Below, in pieces: positions 42,058-50,956 of a DNA stretch of 64,000 nucleotides (position 1 is its first letter; every line of letters starts with the position of its first letter). Origin of the DNA: an uncultured Eubacteriales bacterium (GTDB lineage Bacteria; Bacillota; Clostridia; Oscillospirales; Acutalibacteraceae); the NCBI GenBank assembly GCA_934446475.1, contig CAKSEH010000002.1:111933-175932 (forward strand). Direction: 5' to 3'. The translations under genes and the position numbers were made by a program. The notes beneath the pieces are model-generated. The model did not search any database. It saw nothing but the letters and a program-made list of their open reading frames with translations, and was not told the DNA's origin.

Positions 42058-42243
42058 TTACTTCATGCTGTTTTCATAGGATTCGATCATTTTCTTTACC
42101 ATCTGTCCGCCGATAGAACCGGCCTGTTTAGAGGTAAGATCGCCGTTATATCCCTGCTTAAGGTTTACGCCAACCTCGTTAGCAGCCTCCATCTTAAAGC
42201 GATTGAGTGCGTCCTTAGCTTCGGGTACTACATTCTTAGCCAT
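42058..42243 (-). CDS. Small acid-soluble spore protein, alpha/beta type
   Basis: 61 residues; coats and protects spore DNA and is degraded at germination. Conserved blocks ANEVGVNL and DLTSKQAGSIGGQMVKKMI match the family, with the GPR cleavage region around FKMEAANEVGV. AAAGGAGTG precedes the ATG. Upstream CAATATA at 42285-42279 matches the sigma-G -10 consensus at 6 of 7, but the -35 is weak, so forespore control is only suggested by the sequence. Confidence 0.95.
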   Translation of the reverse strand: MAKNVVPEAKDALNRFKMEAANEVGVNLKQGYNGDLTSKQAGSIGGQMVKKMIESYENSMK

Positions 42244-42543
42244 TCGTTTTCACTCCTTTAATTGTTTTTGCGCTTGCAACTATATTGTGTGACGCAAAAA
42301 ATATATTATTAAAGGAAAATTATGTGGTATTTTGAAAAAATTTCTGAAAGCGTATTATTTTTTAAAAATTCTTTTTTCATATGCAACGACAAATATCCGA
42401 CCGCCTGTAAGCGGTCGGATATTCTAATCGAACCTCGCTTTAATTAAAGTGCAGGGAAATCCACAAAACCAAACACTTTTTGCTGAGTTCGATATTTATT
42501 TCAAGCCCGGAGCAGTAGGGACTCCAAGGTATGAAATTCAAAA
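42244..42543. other. Intergenic stretch with a strong hairpin
   Basis: No ORF. Holds the SASP upstream region (to about 42320) and, at 42392-42423, a perfect 13-bp stem AATATCCGACCGC / GCGGTCGGATATT with a 6-base loop that could terminate minus-strand transcription from the oxidoreductase remnant. The rest is AT-rich and shows nothing else. Confidence 0.7.
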
Positions 42544-42946
42544 TTATAAAAGATTGATCAAAAAATCTGCAACACCCTCACCCATTGACATAACGGTTCT
42601 TGTAAGTCTTGCGGATGAAGCGGCAACGGCATCAAACGATGCTCCCCTGCAGACAACAAACAAATTTTCAAATTCATTTGTCATCGTTGTTTCAATCGGA
42701 ATACCGTAAGGCTTTTCAAGTTCACCCGAAGCGCAGTTTGATACTCCGTGACTGTCAAGTGAATGGTCTGCAATCGCAATATACTTTTTATTATCCTCTA
42801 TTCCCTTTAAAATATCTTCGTAAGTCAAGACATATTTCCCCTTAAGGTGATAGTCTTCCCTTACACTGAGCATCGGAAAAATTTTTATTATTCCGTAATC
42901 CGAAAGATCTTTTTCGCTTTGTAAGTATTTAAAGTATTGCCGCCTT
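42544..42946 (-). pseudogene. C-terminal remnant of an FAD-dependent oxidoreductase
   Basis: About 130 codons matching the C-terminal end of the 400+ residue FAD-dependent oxidoreductase family (KIFPMLSVREDYHLKGKYV, IADHSLDSHG, YGIPIETTMTNEFENLFV, RGASFDAVAASSARLTRT). The N-terminal FAD-binding part is absent; upstream the frame runs into the end of the AraC-type gene, and no ribosome binding site precedes the ATG at 42873. So this is a 5'-truncated fragment. Confidence 0.75.
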
Positions 42947-43771
42947 TTATTTAAGCGGAATTCTTATTTCCCACTCGAAACCGTCATCATCCATATTTTC
43001 GGGATATACCTCAACATTCGGCATATCGGTTCTTCGAGTGAGATCTGCCGACGGAAGCCAGTCATATATTATCTTTGCATAAATTCCGGCAACATAGGTA
43101 TCGTCCGTATCCGTAAGGGTGAAAACAGCCCAGTCGCAAGCCGGGAGAGTAACGGTTTCAAGTCCGTCGATTTTGCAATCGGATTTTGTTTTGGCACCTA
43201 TGGTACACTTAACTGAAGAATCATCCGTATTATCATAAAGAGCGTATAACTTGCCATCCGACGAGAATGGTATTATTTTCTCATCTGCCGACTGCTCGTA
43301 AAACTTCGACCAAACCGCCTCGCAGCAATCGGTATCATTGACATCGGAACTGCCTTGAAAACCCGTAATATGAATTTTTTCCGTAGATATTATTTTTATC
43401 GGTATAGTTTCCATTCCCGTTGCCATAAGTTCAAAGGACGGCTTTGAGAGTATATCAACGGTGCTTTTTCCTTTCTTAAGAGCAGACGGTGAAACACCGT
43501 GCACAGCCTTAAAGGCTGTTGTAAACGCCGACGGGCTTGAGTAACCGTATTTTGAACTCAAATATGTTATATCCGCATTATCGCATCTCATTATCTCACA
43601 AGCCGCAACGGATAATTTCCGCCGTCTTATATATTCACCGACCGGCATTCCCACAACAAAGGTAAAAATACGCCTGAACTCATATACGGAAAGACCCATA
43701 ATTTTTGCAAGACTTTCATAACTTATTTCTTCTGTCAAATGAGTTTCGATATAATCGATAACTTTATTCAT
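42947..43771 (-). CDS. AraC family regulator with GyrI-like effector domain
   Basis: About 274 residues. N-terminal AraC helix-turn-helix pair (VIDYIETHLTEEISYESLAKIMGLS and ITYLSSKYGYSSPSAFTTAFKAVHGVSPS, residues 1-100), then a GyrI-like small-molecule domain (HITGFQGSSDV to EWEIRIPLK). The frame extends to a GTG at 43801 that is part of an AGAGGTGAT site; the ATG at 43771 is a typical AraC start, so the true start is uncertain by up to 10 codons. Target unknown; it now sits next to an oxidoreductase fragment. Confidence 0.85.
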   Translation of the reverse strand: MNKVIDYIETHLTEEISYESLAKIMGLSVYEFRRIFTFVVGMPVGEYIRRRKLSVAACEIMRCDNADITYLSSKYGYSSPSAFTTAFKAVHGVSPSALKKGKSTVDILSKPSFELMATGMETIPIKIISTEKIHITGFQGSSDVNDTDCCEAVWSKFYEQSADEKIIPFSSDGKLYALYDNTDDSSVKCTIGAKTKSDCKIDGLETVTLPACDWAVFTLTDTDDTYVAGIYAKIIYDWLPSADLTRRTDMPNVEVYPENMDDDGFEWEIRIPLK

Positions 43772-43977
43772 ACTTTTTATACTGTTATAAATAAAAATCA
43801 CCTCTTGAGAGTTTACCGAAAAGTTGATTATAGTTTCTATATTACGGTAGTATTATAACATCATTATTTCTTAATTGCTTTATATTTTTTGCACACTTTG
43901 ATATATTTTTTTATCTTTTTACTGTTTTTCAATATATTTTACATAAAATTACCAATTCCGATTATATAAATAAAAAA

Positions 43978-44011
43978 ACATCCTTACCGCAAATGCGGTA
44001 AGGATGTTTTT
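43978..44011 (-). terminator. Terminator of tRNA-Val
   Basis: ACATCCTTACCGC / GCGGTAAGGATGT (43978-43990, 43995-44007) with an ATTT loop, followed on the minus strand by TTTTTTTA. Confidence 0.9.
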
Positions 44012-44088
44012 TGGTGAAGACGAGTGGACTTGAACCACCGACCCCCTGCATGTCAAGCAGGTACTCTAACCAGCTGAGCTACGCCTTC
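44012..44088 (-). tRNA. tRNA-Val (GAC)
   Basis: Minus-strand sequence starts GAAGGCGTAGCTCAG and ends TCTTCACCA, giving a cloverleaf of 77 bases with encoded CCA. Anticodon arm CCTGC-TTGACAT-GCAGG puts GAC at positions 34-36. T-arm GGTTCAAGTCC is present. Confidence 0.97.
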
Positions 44089-44111
44089 ATAAATATTTAA
44101 CTGTTTAAATA

Positions 44112-44140
44112 ATGATATCATAAAAAATACAACATTGCAA
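44112..44140 (-). promoter_or_regulatory. Promoter of tRNA-Val
   Basis: TTGCAA (+ 44135-44140) and TATCAT (+ 44112-44117) on the minus strand, 17-base spacer, about 24 bases before the tRNA. Confidence 0.7.
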
Positions 44141-44215
44141 TCTTTTTTTATTAAGTTAAGTGCCAAGCTGTAAAAATCATATAAATTCTATATAGGATTT
44201 TAGGGGGAAGCGTTT

Positions 44216-44899
44216 ATGTTATTTGATATGTTTTTTAAGATTTTTTCAAATATTTTTTATTTCGTACTTCATGTTACCGGTGCAGGTTCTTTTCCCCCTC
44301 CGCTGAGCGAAAAAAAAGAGGCGGAATTACTTGACAGATACTATAACGGTGATATGGAAGCCAAAAATGAACTTATAGAACACAACCTAAGACTTGTTGC
44401 GCACATAGTAAAAAAGTATTACAGTGCCGGGGGTTCACAGGATGATCTGATATCCATAGGAACTATTGGTCTTATAAAGGCTGTGACAACATTTAATTCC
44501 GGCAAGGGCATACGGCTTGCAACTTATGCTGCCAGATGCATTGAAAATGAAATACTGATGTATTTCAGAAATCAAAAAAAAACTGCACAGGATGTTTATA
44601 TAAGCGACCCTATTGACACCGATAAGGACGGCAATGCCTTGACGCTTATCGATGTTATAGCCGATGACTTTGATGTTGAAGAAGAAATTGAGAAAAAAAT
44701 CAAGCTTCAAAAATTAAAAAAAATAATATTTACTGCTCTTGACGACAGAGAGAGACAGATAATCTTTATGCGTTATGGATTAAGCGGAAGAAAAGAACTG
44801 ACACAGCGTGAAATTGCTTCGAGGCTCGGCATTTCAAGAAGTTATGTTTCTCGGATAGAAACAAGTGCACTTAAAAAGCTGCGCTGCAAGTTTCAATGA
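44216..44899 (+). CDS. sigK: RNA polymerase sporulation sigma factor SigK
   Basis: Late mother-cell sigma factor, 227 residues. A pro-sequence of about 20 residues (MLFDMFFKIFSNIFYFVLHV) is hydrophobic, as in pro-sigma-K, which is cleaved by SpoIVFB. Region 2 (HNLRLVAHIVKKYY, DDLISIGTIGLIKAVTTF, RLATYAARCIENEILM) and region 4 (REIASRLGISRSYVSRIE) are complete. It is continuous, with no skin-type element inside. TAGGGGG precedes the ATG. A CATATAAAT at about 44180 weakly resembles a sigma-E -10. Confidence 0.93.
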   Translation: MLFDMFFKIFSNIFYFVLHVTGAGSFPPPLSEKKEAELLDRYYNGDMEAKNELIEHNLRLVAHIVKKYYSAGGSQDDLISIGTIGLIKAVTTFNSGKGIRLATYAARCIENEILMYFRNQKKTAQDVYISDPIDTDKDGNALTLIDVIADDFDVEEEIEKKIKLQKLKKIIFTALDDRERQIIFMRYGLSGRKELTQREIASRLGISRSYVSRIETSALKKLRCKFQ

Positions 44900-44951
44900 A
44901 ATTCAGGGTTGCAGAGAATTCAAAATTCTTTACAACCCTGTGAAATATGAG

Positions 44952-46175
44952 TTATTTTTCAATTACTGCTTTGCCGCCGTCAACCGTATCTGCCGTGACG
45001 GTAATTTTTTTGATTTCAGGGTCAGACGGAGCCTCAAACATTAAATTCTGTAAAACTCCTTCTATTATCGAGCGCAGCCCTCTCGCCCCGGTCTTGTTTT
45101 CGATGGTTTTATCGGCTATTCTTTCAAGTGCGTCATTATCGAAACTCAATTCTATACCGTCCATCGCAAAGAGAGCCTTATATTGCTTTATCACCGAGTT
45201 CTTCGGTTCTGTCATTATCCTTATGAGAGTAGGTTTATCCATACCGGTAAGGGAGGTTATGACAGGCAATCTTCCCACAAGTTCGGGTATCATACCGAAT
45301 TTTACAAGGTCCTGATGGGTTGCGGCTTTTGCAAAATCAAAAGCTTCCGAACTTTTCGGCGACTTGATTTGTGCTCCGAAACCTAAACTGCTTCCGCCGA
45401 GACGGCGTTCGATAACCTTCTCAATACCGTCAAAAGCGCCGGCGCAAATAAAAAGAATATTTGTTGTATCAATCTGTATAAATTCCTGCTGCGGATGCTT
45501 TCTGCCGCCCTGAGGAGGAACGTTTGAAACAGTACCCTCAAGAATTTTAAGCAGAGCCTGCTGAACGCCCTCTCCGCTTACATCTCTTGTTATAGAAGCG
45601 TTTTCGGATTTTCTTGCGATTTTATCGATTTCGTCAACATATATGATTCCGTGCTCTGCACGCTCGATATCATAATCTGCAGCCTGAATCAATCTTAAGA
45701 GAATGTTTTCAACATCCTCTCCCACATATCCCGCTTCTGTCAGGGTGGTAGCGTCCGTTATAGCTATAGGCACATCGAGAATTCTTGCAAGGGTTTGAGC
45801 AAGCAATGTTTTCCCGACACCTGTAGGACCGAGCATAAGGACATTGCTCTTGCCGAGTTCAACATCACCGTCAACACTTTTATAAATACGCTTATAGTGG
45901 TTATAAACGGCTACAGAAAGAGTCTTTTTTGCATCTTCCTGCCCTATTACATATTCGTCAAGCTTTACTTTGATCTCCATAGGGGTCGGCAAATTCACAT
46001 CATTTGACTTTTCTTTTTTGCCTTGCTTAGGTTCATCGCCAAATAAAAGCGAGTTGCAAAACTTAACGCAACTGTCGCATATATATACTCCCGGTCCCTC
46101 TGCAAGACCCGCAACTTCGTCCTGCGTTTTACCGCAGAACGAACAACGAATCTTTTCCTCTTTATCCTTAGGCAT
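44952..46175 (-). CDS. clpX: ATP-dependent Clp protease ATP-binding subunit ClpX
   Basis: AAA+ unfoldase for ClpP. 407 residues: zinc-binding domain CSFCGKTQDEVAGL...CDSCVKFC, Walker A LGPTGVGKTLLAQ, Walker B IIYVDEIDKI, the IGF-type ClpP loop region (SLGFGAQI) and the sensor-2 arginine in NKTGARGLRSIIE. It follows clpP by 10 bases on the same strand. Confidence 0.99.
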   Translation of the reverse strand: MPKDKEEKIRCSFCGKTQDEVAGLAEGPGVYICDSCVKFCNSLLFGDEPKQGKKEKSNDVNLPTPMEIKVKLDEYVIGQEDAKKTLSVAVYNHYKRIYKSVDGDVELGKSNVLMLGPTGVGKTLLAQTLARILDVPIAITDATTLTEAGYVGEDVENILLRLIQAADYDIERAEHGIIYVDEIDKIARKSENASITRDVSGEGVQQALLKILEGTVSNVPPQGGRKHPQQEFIQIDTTNILFICAGAFDGIEKVIERRLGGSSLGFGAQIKSPKSSEAFDFAKAATHQDLVKFGMIPELVGRLPVITSLTGMDKPTLIRIMTEPKNSVIKQYKALFAMDGIELSFDNDALERIADKTIENKTGARGLRSIIEGVLQNLMFEAPSDPEIKKITVTADTVDGGKAVIEK

Positions 46176-46185
46176 TGCTTACCTC

Positions 46186-46773
46186 TTATCTTTTTGTTAT
46201 TACCTTATCAATAAGGCCGTAATCAGCGGCTTCCTTAGCTGACATAAAGTTATCACGGTCTGTATCACGCTCTATTTCTTCAAGCGGACGGCCTGTTGCT
46301 TCGGCAAGGATGTAATTTATATTGCTGCGAATCTGTTTTATATGATTTGCGTGAATTAAAATATCCGCCGCCTGACCTTCTGCCGAACCGAGCGGCTGAT
46401 GTATCATTATCTCACTGTTAGGAAGCGCATATCTCTTTCCCTTTGCGCCTGATGCTAAAAGGAACGCACCCATACTTGCAGCCATACCGATACAAATTGT
46501 GCTTACATCGCATTTAATATACTGCATAGTATCATAAATTGCCATACCCGCGGAAACGGAGCCGCCGGGGCTGTTGATATAGAAATTGATATCTTTATCG
46601 GGGTCCTGACCCTCAAGGAACAGCAACTGAGCCACTATTATGCTTGCGGACGCATTGTCGACCTGATCGTTAAGCATTATTATACGGTCATTCAACAGCC
46701 TTGAAAAGATATCATAAGAACGCTCTCCACGGCTGGTCTGTTCAATAACATAAGGTACTAAATTCATATCCAT
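46186..46773 (-). CDS. clpP: ATP-dependent Clp protease proteolytic subunit
   Basis: Serine protease that forms the tetradecameric Clp chamber. 195 residues. Catalytic Ser in GMAASMGAFLLA, His in IMIHQPLGSAEGQ and Asp in RDTDRDNFMSA. NFYINSPGGSVSAGMAIYDTMQ is standard. Lies between tig and clpX, in the conserved tig-clpP-clpX order. Confidence 0.99.
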   Translation of the reverse strand: MDMNLVPYVIEQTSRGERSYDIFSRLLNDRIIMLNDQVDNASASIIVAQLLFLEGQDPDKDINFYINSPGGSVSAGMAIYDTMQYIKCDVSTICIGMAASMGAFLLASGAKGKRYALPNSEIMIHQPLGSAEGQAADILIHANHIKQIRSNINYILAEATGRPLEEIERDTDRDNFMSAKEAADYGLIDKVITKR

Positions 46774-46834
46774 AGCAATTACCTCCTATATCAAATTATT
46801 AACGAACAATAAAAATTATAAACAAATTTACCGA

Positions 46835-48226
46835 TTATTTTTCTTCGGTTGTTGCAGTTGCCTTTTTAGCGGCAGTCTTTTTAGCTGCGGTTTTCTTTGC
46901 AGCAGGCTTTTCAGACTTATCTTCTGATTTTTCCGCTGTTGCCTCTGTTATTACGGCAGACTCCTTAACGAGGTCTATAGCCTTGCCTACCTCAATATCC
47001 TTTTCTATCTCTGCCTGCGGTATAACTGCCTTTACTTTGTCTGCATCAACACCGTAATTCTCGGCAAGTTTCTTATACTCTGCTTCAACAGCCTCGGCGT
47101 CTGCCTTGATGTTTTCAAGCGAAGCTATCTTTTCAAGCGCAAGACGGTACTTAACCTGCATCTCGGCCTGAGGACGGAAGGTCTTCTTGAACTCATCTAT
47201 GTTGCTGTTTGTATACTTAAGATAAAGATCAAGATTCATACCCTGACTCTGAAGCCTGTATGCAAATTCTTCAACGCTCTGATTAAGACGGCTTTCAAAC
47301 ATAGCCTCGGGTATTTCTCCCTTTATACCGTCAACTATCTGCTGTACAAGCCGGTTTTCAACAGCTTCGTCTGCCGCCTTGTTTTTGCGTTCAAGAGCTT
47401 TTTTCTTGATATCGGCTTTAAGTTCCTTTAAGGTGTCGAATTCGCTTACATCTTTTGCAAAATCATCGTTAATTTCGGGGAGCTCACGAACCTTTATTTC
47501 GTGGAGCGCAATTTTAAACACGGTTTCTTTACCTGCAAGCTCTTTTGCGCCGTAATCCTCGGGGAAAGTAACTGTTATTTCAAAATTATCGCCTATGTTC
47601 TTGCCGATAATCTGATCCTCAAATCCGGGAATAAATGTATTTGAACCGAGTTCCAAGGTCTGACCCTCTGCCTTACCTCCTTCGAAAGCCTTGCCGTCGA
47701 CAAATCCTTCGTAATCGATAATAACACTGTCACCTTTTTTAGCCGCTCTGTCCTCAACAGAGATCATTCTTGCATTTCTGTCTGCCATAGCGGAAAGTTC
47801 GGCATTAACCTCTGCTGCATCAACCTTTACGGGCATTCTTTCTGCCTTAAGGCCTTTGTATTCGCCGAGTTCTATTTCGGGATATGTGGTGACGGAAACT
47901 TTAAAATCAACACCGTCTTCTTTGTTTATCGAAACAAGCTCAAAATCCATCTTGTCCTCAATTGTTTTAAGACCTGATTCCTTTATTGCTTCGTCAACCG
48001 AATCGCTGTATATAAGATTTAAGGCATCCTCGTAAAATACCTCAACGCCGTAATAAGTTTCTATCATATGAAGCGGCGCCTTGCCCTTACGGAATCCGGG
48101 AACATTTATCTTCTTACCGTTTCTTTTATAGGCTTCCTTAATCGCTTCACGAAACTTCTCGCCGTCAATAGTGATTTCCAGCTGATACCTGTTTGTTTCA
48201 AGTTTTTTAGTGTCTTTTAAACTCAT
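46835..48226 (-). CDS. tig: Trigger factor
   Basis: Ribosome-bound chaperone with prolyl isomerase activity, 463 residues. N-terminal ribosome-binding motif (VPGFRKGKAPLHMIETYYG), the FKBP domain (about residues 160-245, GDSVIIDYEGFVDGKAFEGG) and the helical C-terminal domain. Unusual: the last ~35 residues form a Lys/Ala/Thr tail with repeated AAKKT units, reminiscent of histone-H1-like tails and beyond the usual family length of about 430. tig-clpP-clpX order is conserved. Confidence 0.97.
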   Translation of the reverse strand: MSLKDTKKLETNRYQLEITIDGEKFREAIKEAYKRNGKKINVPGFRKGKAPLHMIETYYGVEVFYEDALNLIYSDSVDEAIKESGLKTIEDKMDFELVSINKEDGVDFKVSVTTYPEIELGEYKGLKAERMPVKVDAAEVNAELSAMADRNARMISVEDRAAKKGDSVIIDYEGFVDGKAFEGGKAEGQTLELGSNTFIPGFEDQIIGKNIGDNFEITVTFPEDYGAKELAGKETVFKIALHEIKVRELPEINDDFAKDVSEFDTLKELKADIKKKALERKNKAADEAVENRLVQQIVDGIKGEIPEAMFESRLNQSVEEFAYRLQSQGMNLDLYLKYTNSNIDEFKKTFRPQAEMQVKYRLALEKIASLENIKADAEAVEAEYKKLAENYGVDADKVKAVIPQAEIEKDIEVGKAIDLVKESAVITEATAEKSEDKSEKPAAKKTAAKKTAAKKATATTEEK

Positions 48227-48308
48227 ATTTCATACCTCCGCACAAATTGCATTCTATTATATCACAAACAAAATACAATTTCTACTAAAATTTATATTTT
48301 TCTTAAAA

Positions 48309-49010
48309 TTATTTGTTTTTAACAAGCGATGAAACGCAAATCGGAGAAAAATCAATACAGTCGCAGGATACTATATGCGTTCTTATTCCGCCGTAGGAGC
48401 TGAGGGATTTATTAAAACCGCTGCCGTGTATATGTCCGTAAAACACATCCTCAACCCCGTAGGATACAAGCAATGAGTACAATTCTTCACTTACAAAATC
48501 TCCGTAAGCAAAGGGATAATGGAGAAAAACAACAAGTTTTCCGCCAAGGCGTTTTCCTTCATCCAACGACATTTTAAGCCTGCCGCATTCACGCTTTATG
48601 ACCTTAATATCTTTATCTCCCGTACCGTCATACAGCCATCCTCTTGTTCCGCAAACCGAGATACCGTCAATCAAAAAGGCATTATTAAAAAGGATTTTTA
48701 TGGTGTTAAATGAGTTTTTCTCTAAAAATTCATTTATCTTGGTAACGGTGCTCCACCAAAAATCGTGGTTTCCTTTCGCTATGATCTTATTTCCCTTTAA
48801 AGAATTTATAAACTCAAAATCCGGTGCCGATTCATCAAGTTTTAAAGCCCACGAAATATCTCCGGGTATAATAACGGTATCGTCATTTGAAATCATCCTG
48901 TTCCAATTTGCCCTAATTCTGTCGGTATAATTGTCCCAACCTTTAAATATATTCATAGGTTTGTCCGCACCGAAAGGCAGGTGAAGGTCTGAAATGGAAT
49001 AAATTGACAA
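48309..49010 (-). CDS. Calcineurin-like metallophosphoesterase
   Basis: About 233 residues. Metal ligands visible as ISDLHLPFG (DxH), IIPGDISW (GD), KGNHDFWW (GNHD), FLHYPF and YGHIHGSGF. The frame is open to 49127, but alignment with the family puts the start near SIYSISDLHL: TTG at 49010 after AAAGGAG with slightly long spacing, or ATG at 49034. The substrate is unknown. Divergent from the DUF1540 gene. Confidence 0.85.
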   Translation of the reverse strand: MSIYSISDLHLPFGADKPMNIFKGWDNYTDRIRANWNRMISNDDTVIIPGDISWALKLDESAPDFEFINSLKGNKIIAKGNHDFWWSTVTKINEFLEKNSFNTIKILFNNAFLIDGISVCGTRGWLYDGTGDKDIKVIKRECGRLKMSLDEGKRLGGKLVVFLHYPFAYGDFVSEELYSLLVSYGVEDVFYGHIHGSGFNKSLSSYGGIRTHIVSCDCIDFSPICVSSLVKNK

Positions 49011-49098
49011 AAAACGTTTCAACTCCTTTTGCATAATCTTTTTTAAGATCGCAAATAATAACTGCGGCATAAAGCTTATGCCGGAAAGGATGATAAAA

Positions 49099-49260
49099 AT
49101 GTCAGATTGCAAAACAGAGAACTGCATAAATTGCAGCGTTAAAAACTGTGTTCACCACACAAGAGAAAACACCTGTGCGGCAGGTTGCATCAATGTAGGA
49201 AACAGCACTGCTTGCTCTTGCAGCGAAACCTGTTGTGACACCTTCAAGTCGAGAGACTGA
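49099..49260 (+). CDS. DUF1540 Cys-rich protein
   Basis: 53 residues with nine or ten Cys: CKTENCINCSVKNCVHH, CAAGCINVG and CSCSETCCDTF. This is the DUF1540 pattern, a presumed metal-binding protein of Clostridia. ATG at 49099 follows GGAAAGGATG; the upstream in-frame ATG at 49078 lies before that site. Function unknown. Confidence 0.85.
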   Translation: MSDCKTENCINCSVKNCVHHTRENTCAAGCINVGNSTACSCSETCCDTFKSRD

Positions 49261-49280
49261 TCTTTTTATCAATCTTGAAA

Positions 49281-49320
49281 TTATCCGGCTTAAAATACCC
49301 TTAAGCCGGATAATACTTTT
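49281..49320. terminator. Terminator between DUF1540 and thrC
   Basis: TTATCCGGCTTAA (49281-49293) and TTAAGCCGGATAA (49301-49313) form a perfect 13-bp stem, 7-base loop, with TACTTTTT on the plus side; likely serves both converging genes. Confidence 0.9.
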
Positions 49321-49326
49321 TATATG

Positions 49327-50811
49327 TTAAATGTTTAAATACTTTTTTACTGCGTCATACATACCGTCTGTACCGTATACATCGTTAAATCTTGCCTCAG
49401 CGCCGAAAAGTGTCTTGATAGGATCGGGAATTTCGGTATCGGTAAGCTTTGAAAGAAGTTTGATATTTTCAAATTCATCTTCCGAAGGCGCACTTCCTAT
49501 TCCTTTAAGCACATTACCTGCAAATTTATAAGGAGATGCGGTTGATGCTATTACAACCGGCGTATCGTCTCCCGTCTCGCTCAGATATCTGTTATAAACA
49601 TTAACTGCAACAGCCGTATGAGTATCGCAAAGATAACCGTATTGCTTAAAGGTTTCGCCTATGGTTTTAAGGGTCTCACCATCGTCGCAGCAACCGCCGA
49701 AGAAAACAGACTGAAGCCTTTCTTTAACATCATTTGAAACCGTAAATCTGCCTTTTTCGGAAAGCTCGGTCTGAAGTGCAGAAACATAGTCGCTGTTATT
49801 TTTGCAAGCCTCAAAGAGCATACGCTCAAGATTGCTTGAAATAAGAATGTCCATAGACGGCGAAACGGTTGTGTGGAACTTTCTGTTGCGGTCGTAAATA
49901 CCGGTGTTGATAAAATCCGTAAGAACATTATTCTCATTCGAAGCACATATAAGTTTTGCTATCGGAACTCCCATTTTCTTAGCATAATAGGCTGCAAGAA
50001 TATTTCCGAAATTGCCGGTGGGTACCGCAACATTAAAGCCTTGTTCAAGGTTTTCGTTCTTTTCCCTAAGATCGCAATACGCAGAAACATAATAAACTAT
50101 CTGCGGAACAAGCCTTCCCCAGTTTATTGAGTTTGCCGATGAGAACTGCATACCGTTTTCGTTTAAGATTTCCTTAAATGCGTTATCGGTAAATATTTTT
50201 TTAACTCCCGATTGCGCATCATCAAAATTGCCCTTAATCGAGCAAACGTGAACATTATTTCCCTTTTGAGAATCCATCTGAAGCTTTTGCATCTTACTTA
50301 CGCCGTTTTCAGGATAAAAGACTATTATTTCGGTGTTTTCAACATCTTTAAAACCTTCAAGCGCAGCCTTTCCGGTATCCCCCGAAGTGGCTACTAAAAT
50401 AACGGTTTTTTTGCCGCTGCCCTCTTTATTCGCAGCCGTTGTAAGGAGGAAAGGAAGTATTTGAAGCGCAAGGTCTTTAAATGCGCAAGTGGGTCCGTGC
50501 CAAAGTTCGAGAATATGTTTCCCGCTCTCAAGGGTATGGAGCGGAGCAGGCAAATCACGGTCAAAGTTCCCCTTATATGCGCCTTTAACGCACCTGTCAA
50601 GCTCTTCATCGGAAAAATCCGTAAGAAAATACTTAAGTATATATTTTGCTCTGCCCACATAATCAAGTTTTGACAATTTATTAAAATCATCGCCGCTTAG
50701 TTTAGGAACACTTTCGGGAACAAAAAGTCCGCCTTCTTTTGATATTCCGTGTGCGATAGCATATGATGAGTTTACTTTAAGAGAAGAGTCTCTTGTGCTT
50801 ATATAATTCAT
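49327..50811 (-). CDS. thrC: Threonine synthase
   Basis: PLP enzyme converting O-phosphohomoserine to threonine. 494 residues, the long yeast-like class. PLP Lys in GPTCAFKDLALQ near residue 111, phosphate-binding VATSGDTGKAAL and AVPTGNFGNILAAYYAKKM. Other Thr genes are not adjacent. Confidence 0.96.
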   Translation of the reverse strand: MNYISTRDSSLKVNSSYAIAHGISKEGGLFVPESVPKLSGDDFNKLSKLDYVGRAKYILKYFLTDFSDEELDRCVKGAYKGNFDRDLPAPLHTLESGKHILELWHGPTCAFKDLALQILPFLLTTAANKEGSGKKTVILVATSGDTGKAALEGFKDVENTEIIVFYPENGVSKMQKLQMDSQKGNNVHVCSIKGNFDDAQSGVKKIFTDNAFKEILNENGMQFSSANSINWGRLVPQIVYYVSAYCDLREKNENLEQGFNVAVPTGNFGNILAAYYAKKMGVPIAKLICASNENNVLTDFINTGIYDRNRKFHTTVSPSMDILISSNLERMLFEACKNNSDYVSALQTELSEKGRFTVSNDVKERLQSVFFGGCCDDGETLKTIGETFKQYGYLCDTHTAVAVNVYNRYLSETGDDTPVVIASTASPYKFAGNVLKGIGSAPSEDEFENIKLLSKLTDTEIPDPIKTLFGAEARFNDVYGTDGMYDAVKKYLNI

Positions 50812-50956
50812 TTAACATTCCCCCGTCTTTTATTACATCCAATAGAGACAAAACGCCGTTTAACATCTGAAAAATTTTAAATTTTTGTGCTTTATCGGAC
50901 GATTCAGACCCAAAATCACTCGTTTTAAGATGCAAAGCAGTTTTGTTCTTATTCAT

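Noticed and set aside
44216..44899. Skin-type element splitting sigK
   Set aside because: The sigma factor frame is continuous through regions 2 and 4, with no recombinase gene nearby.
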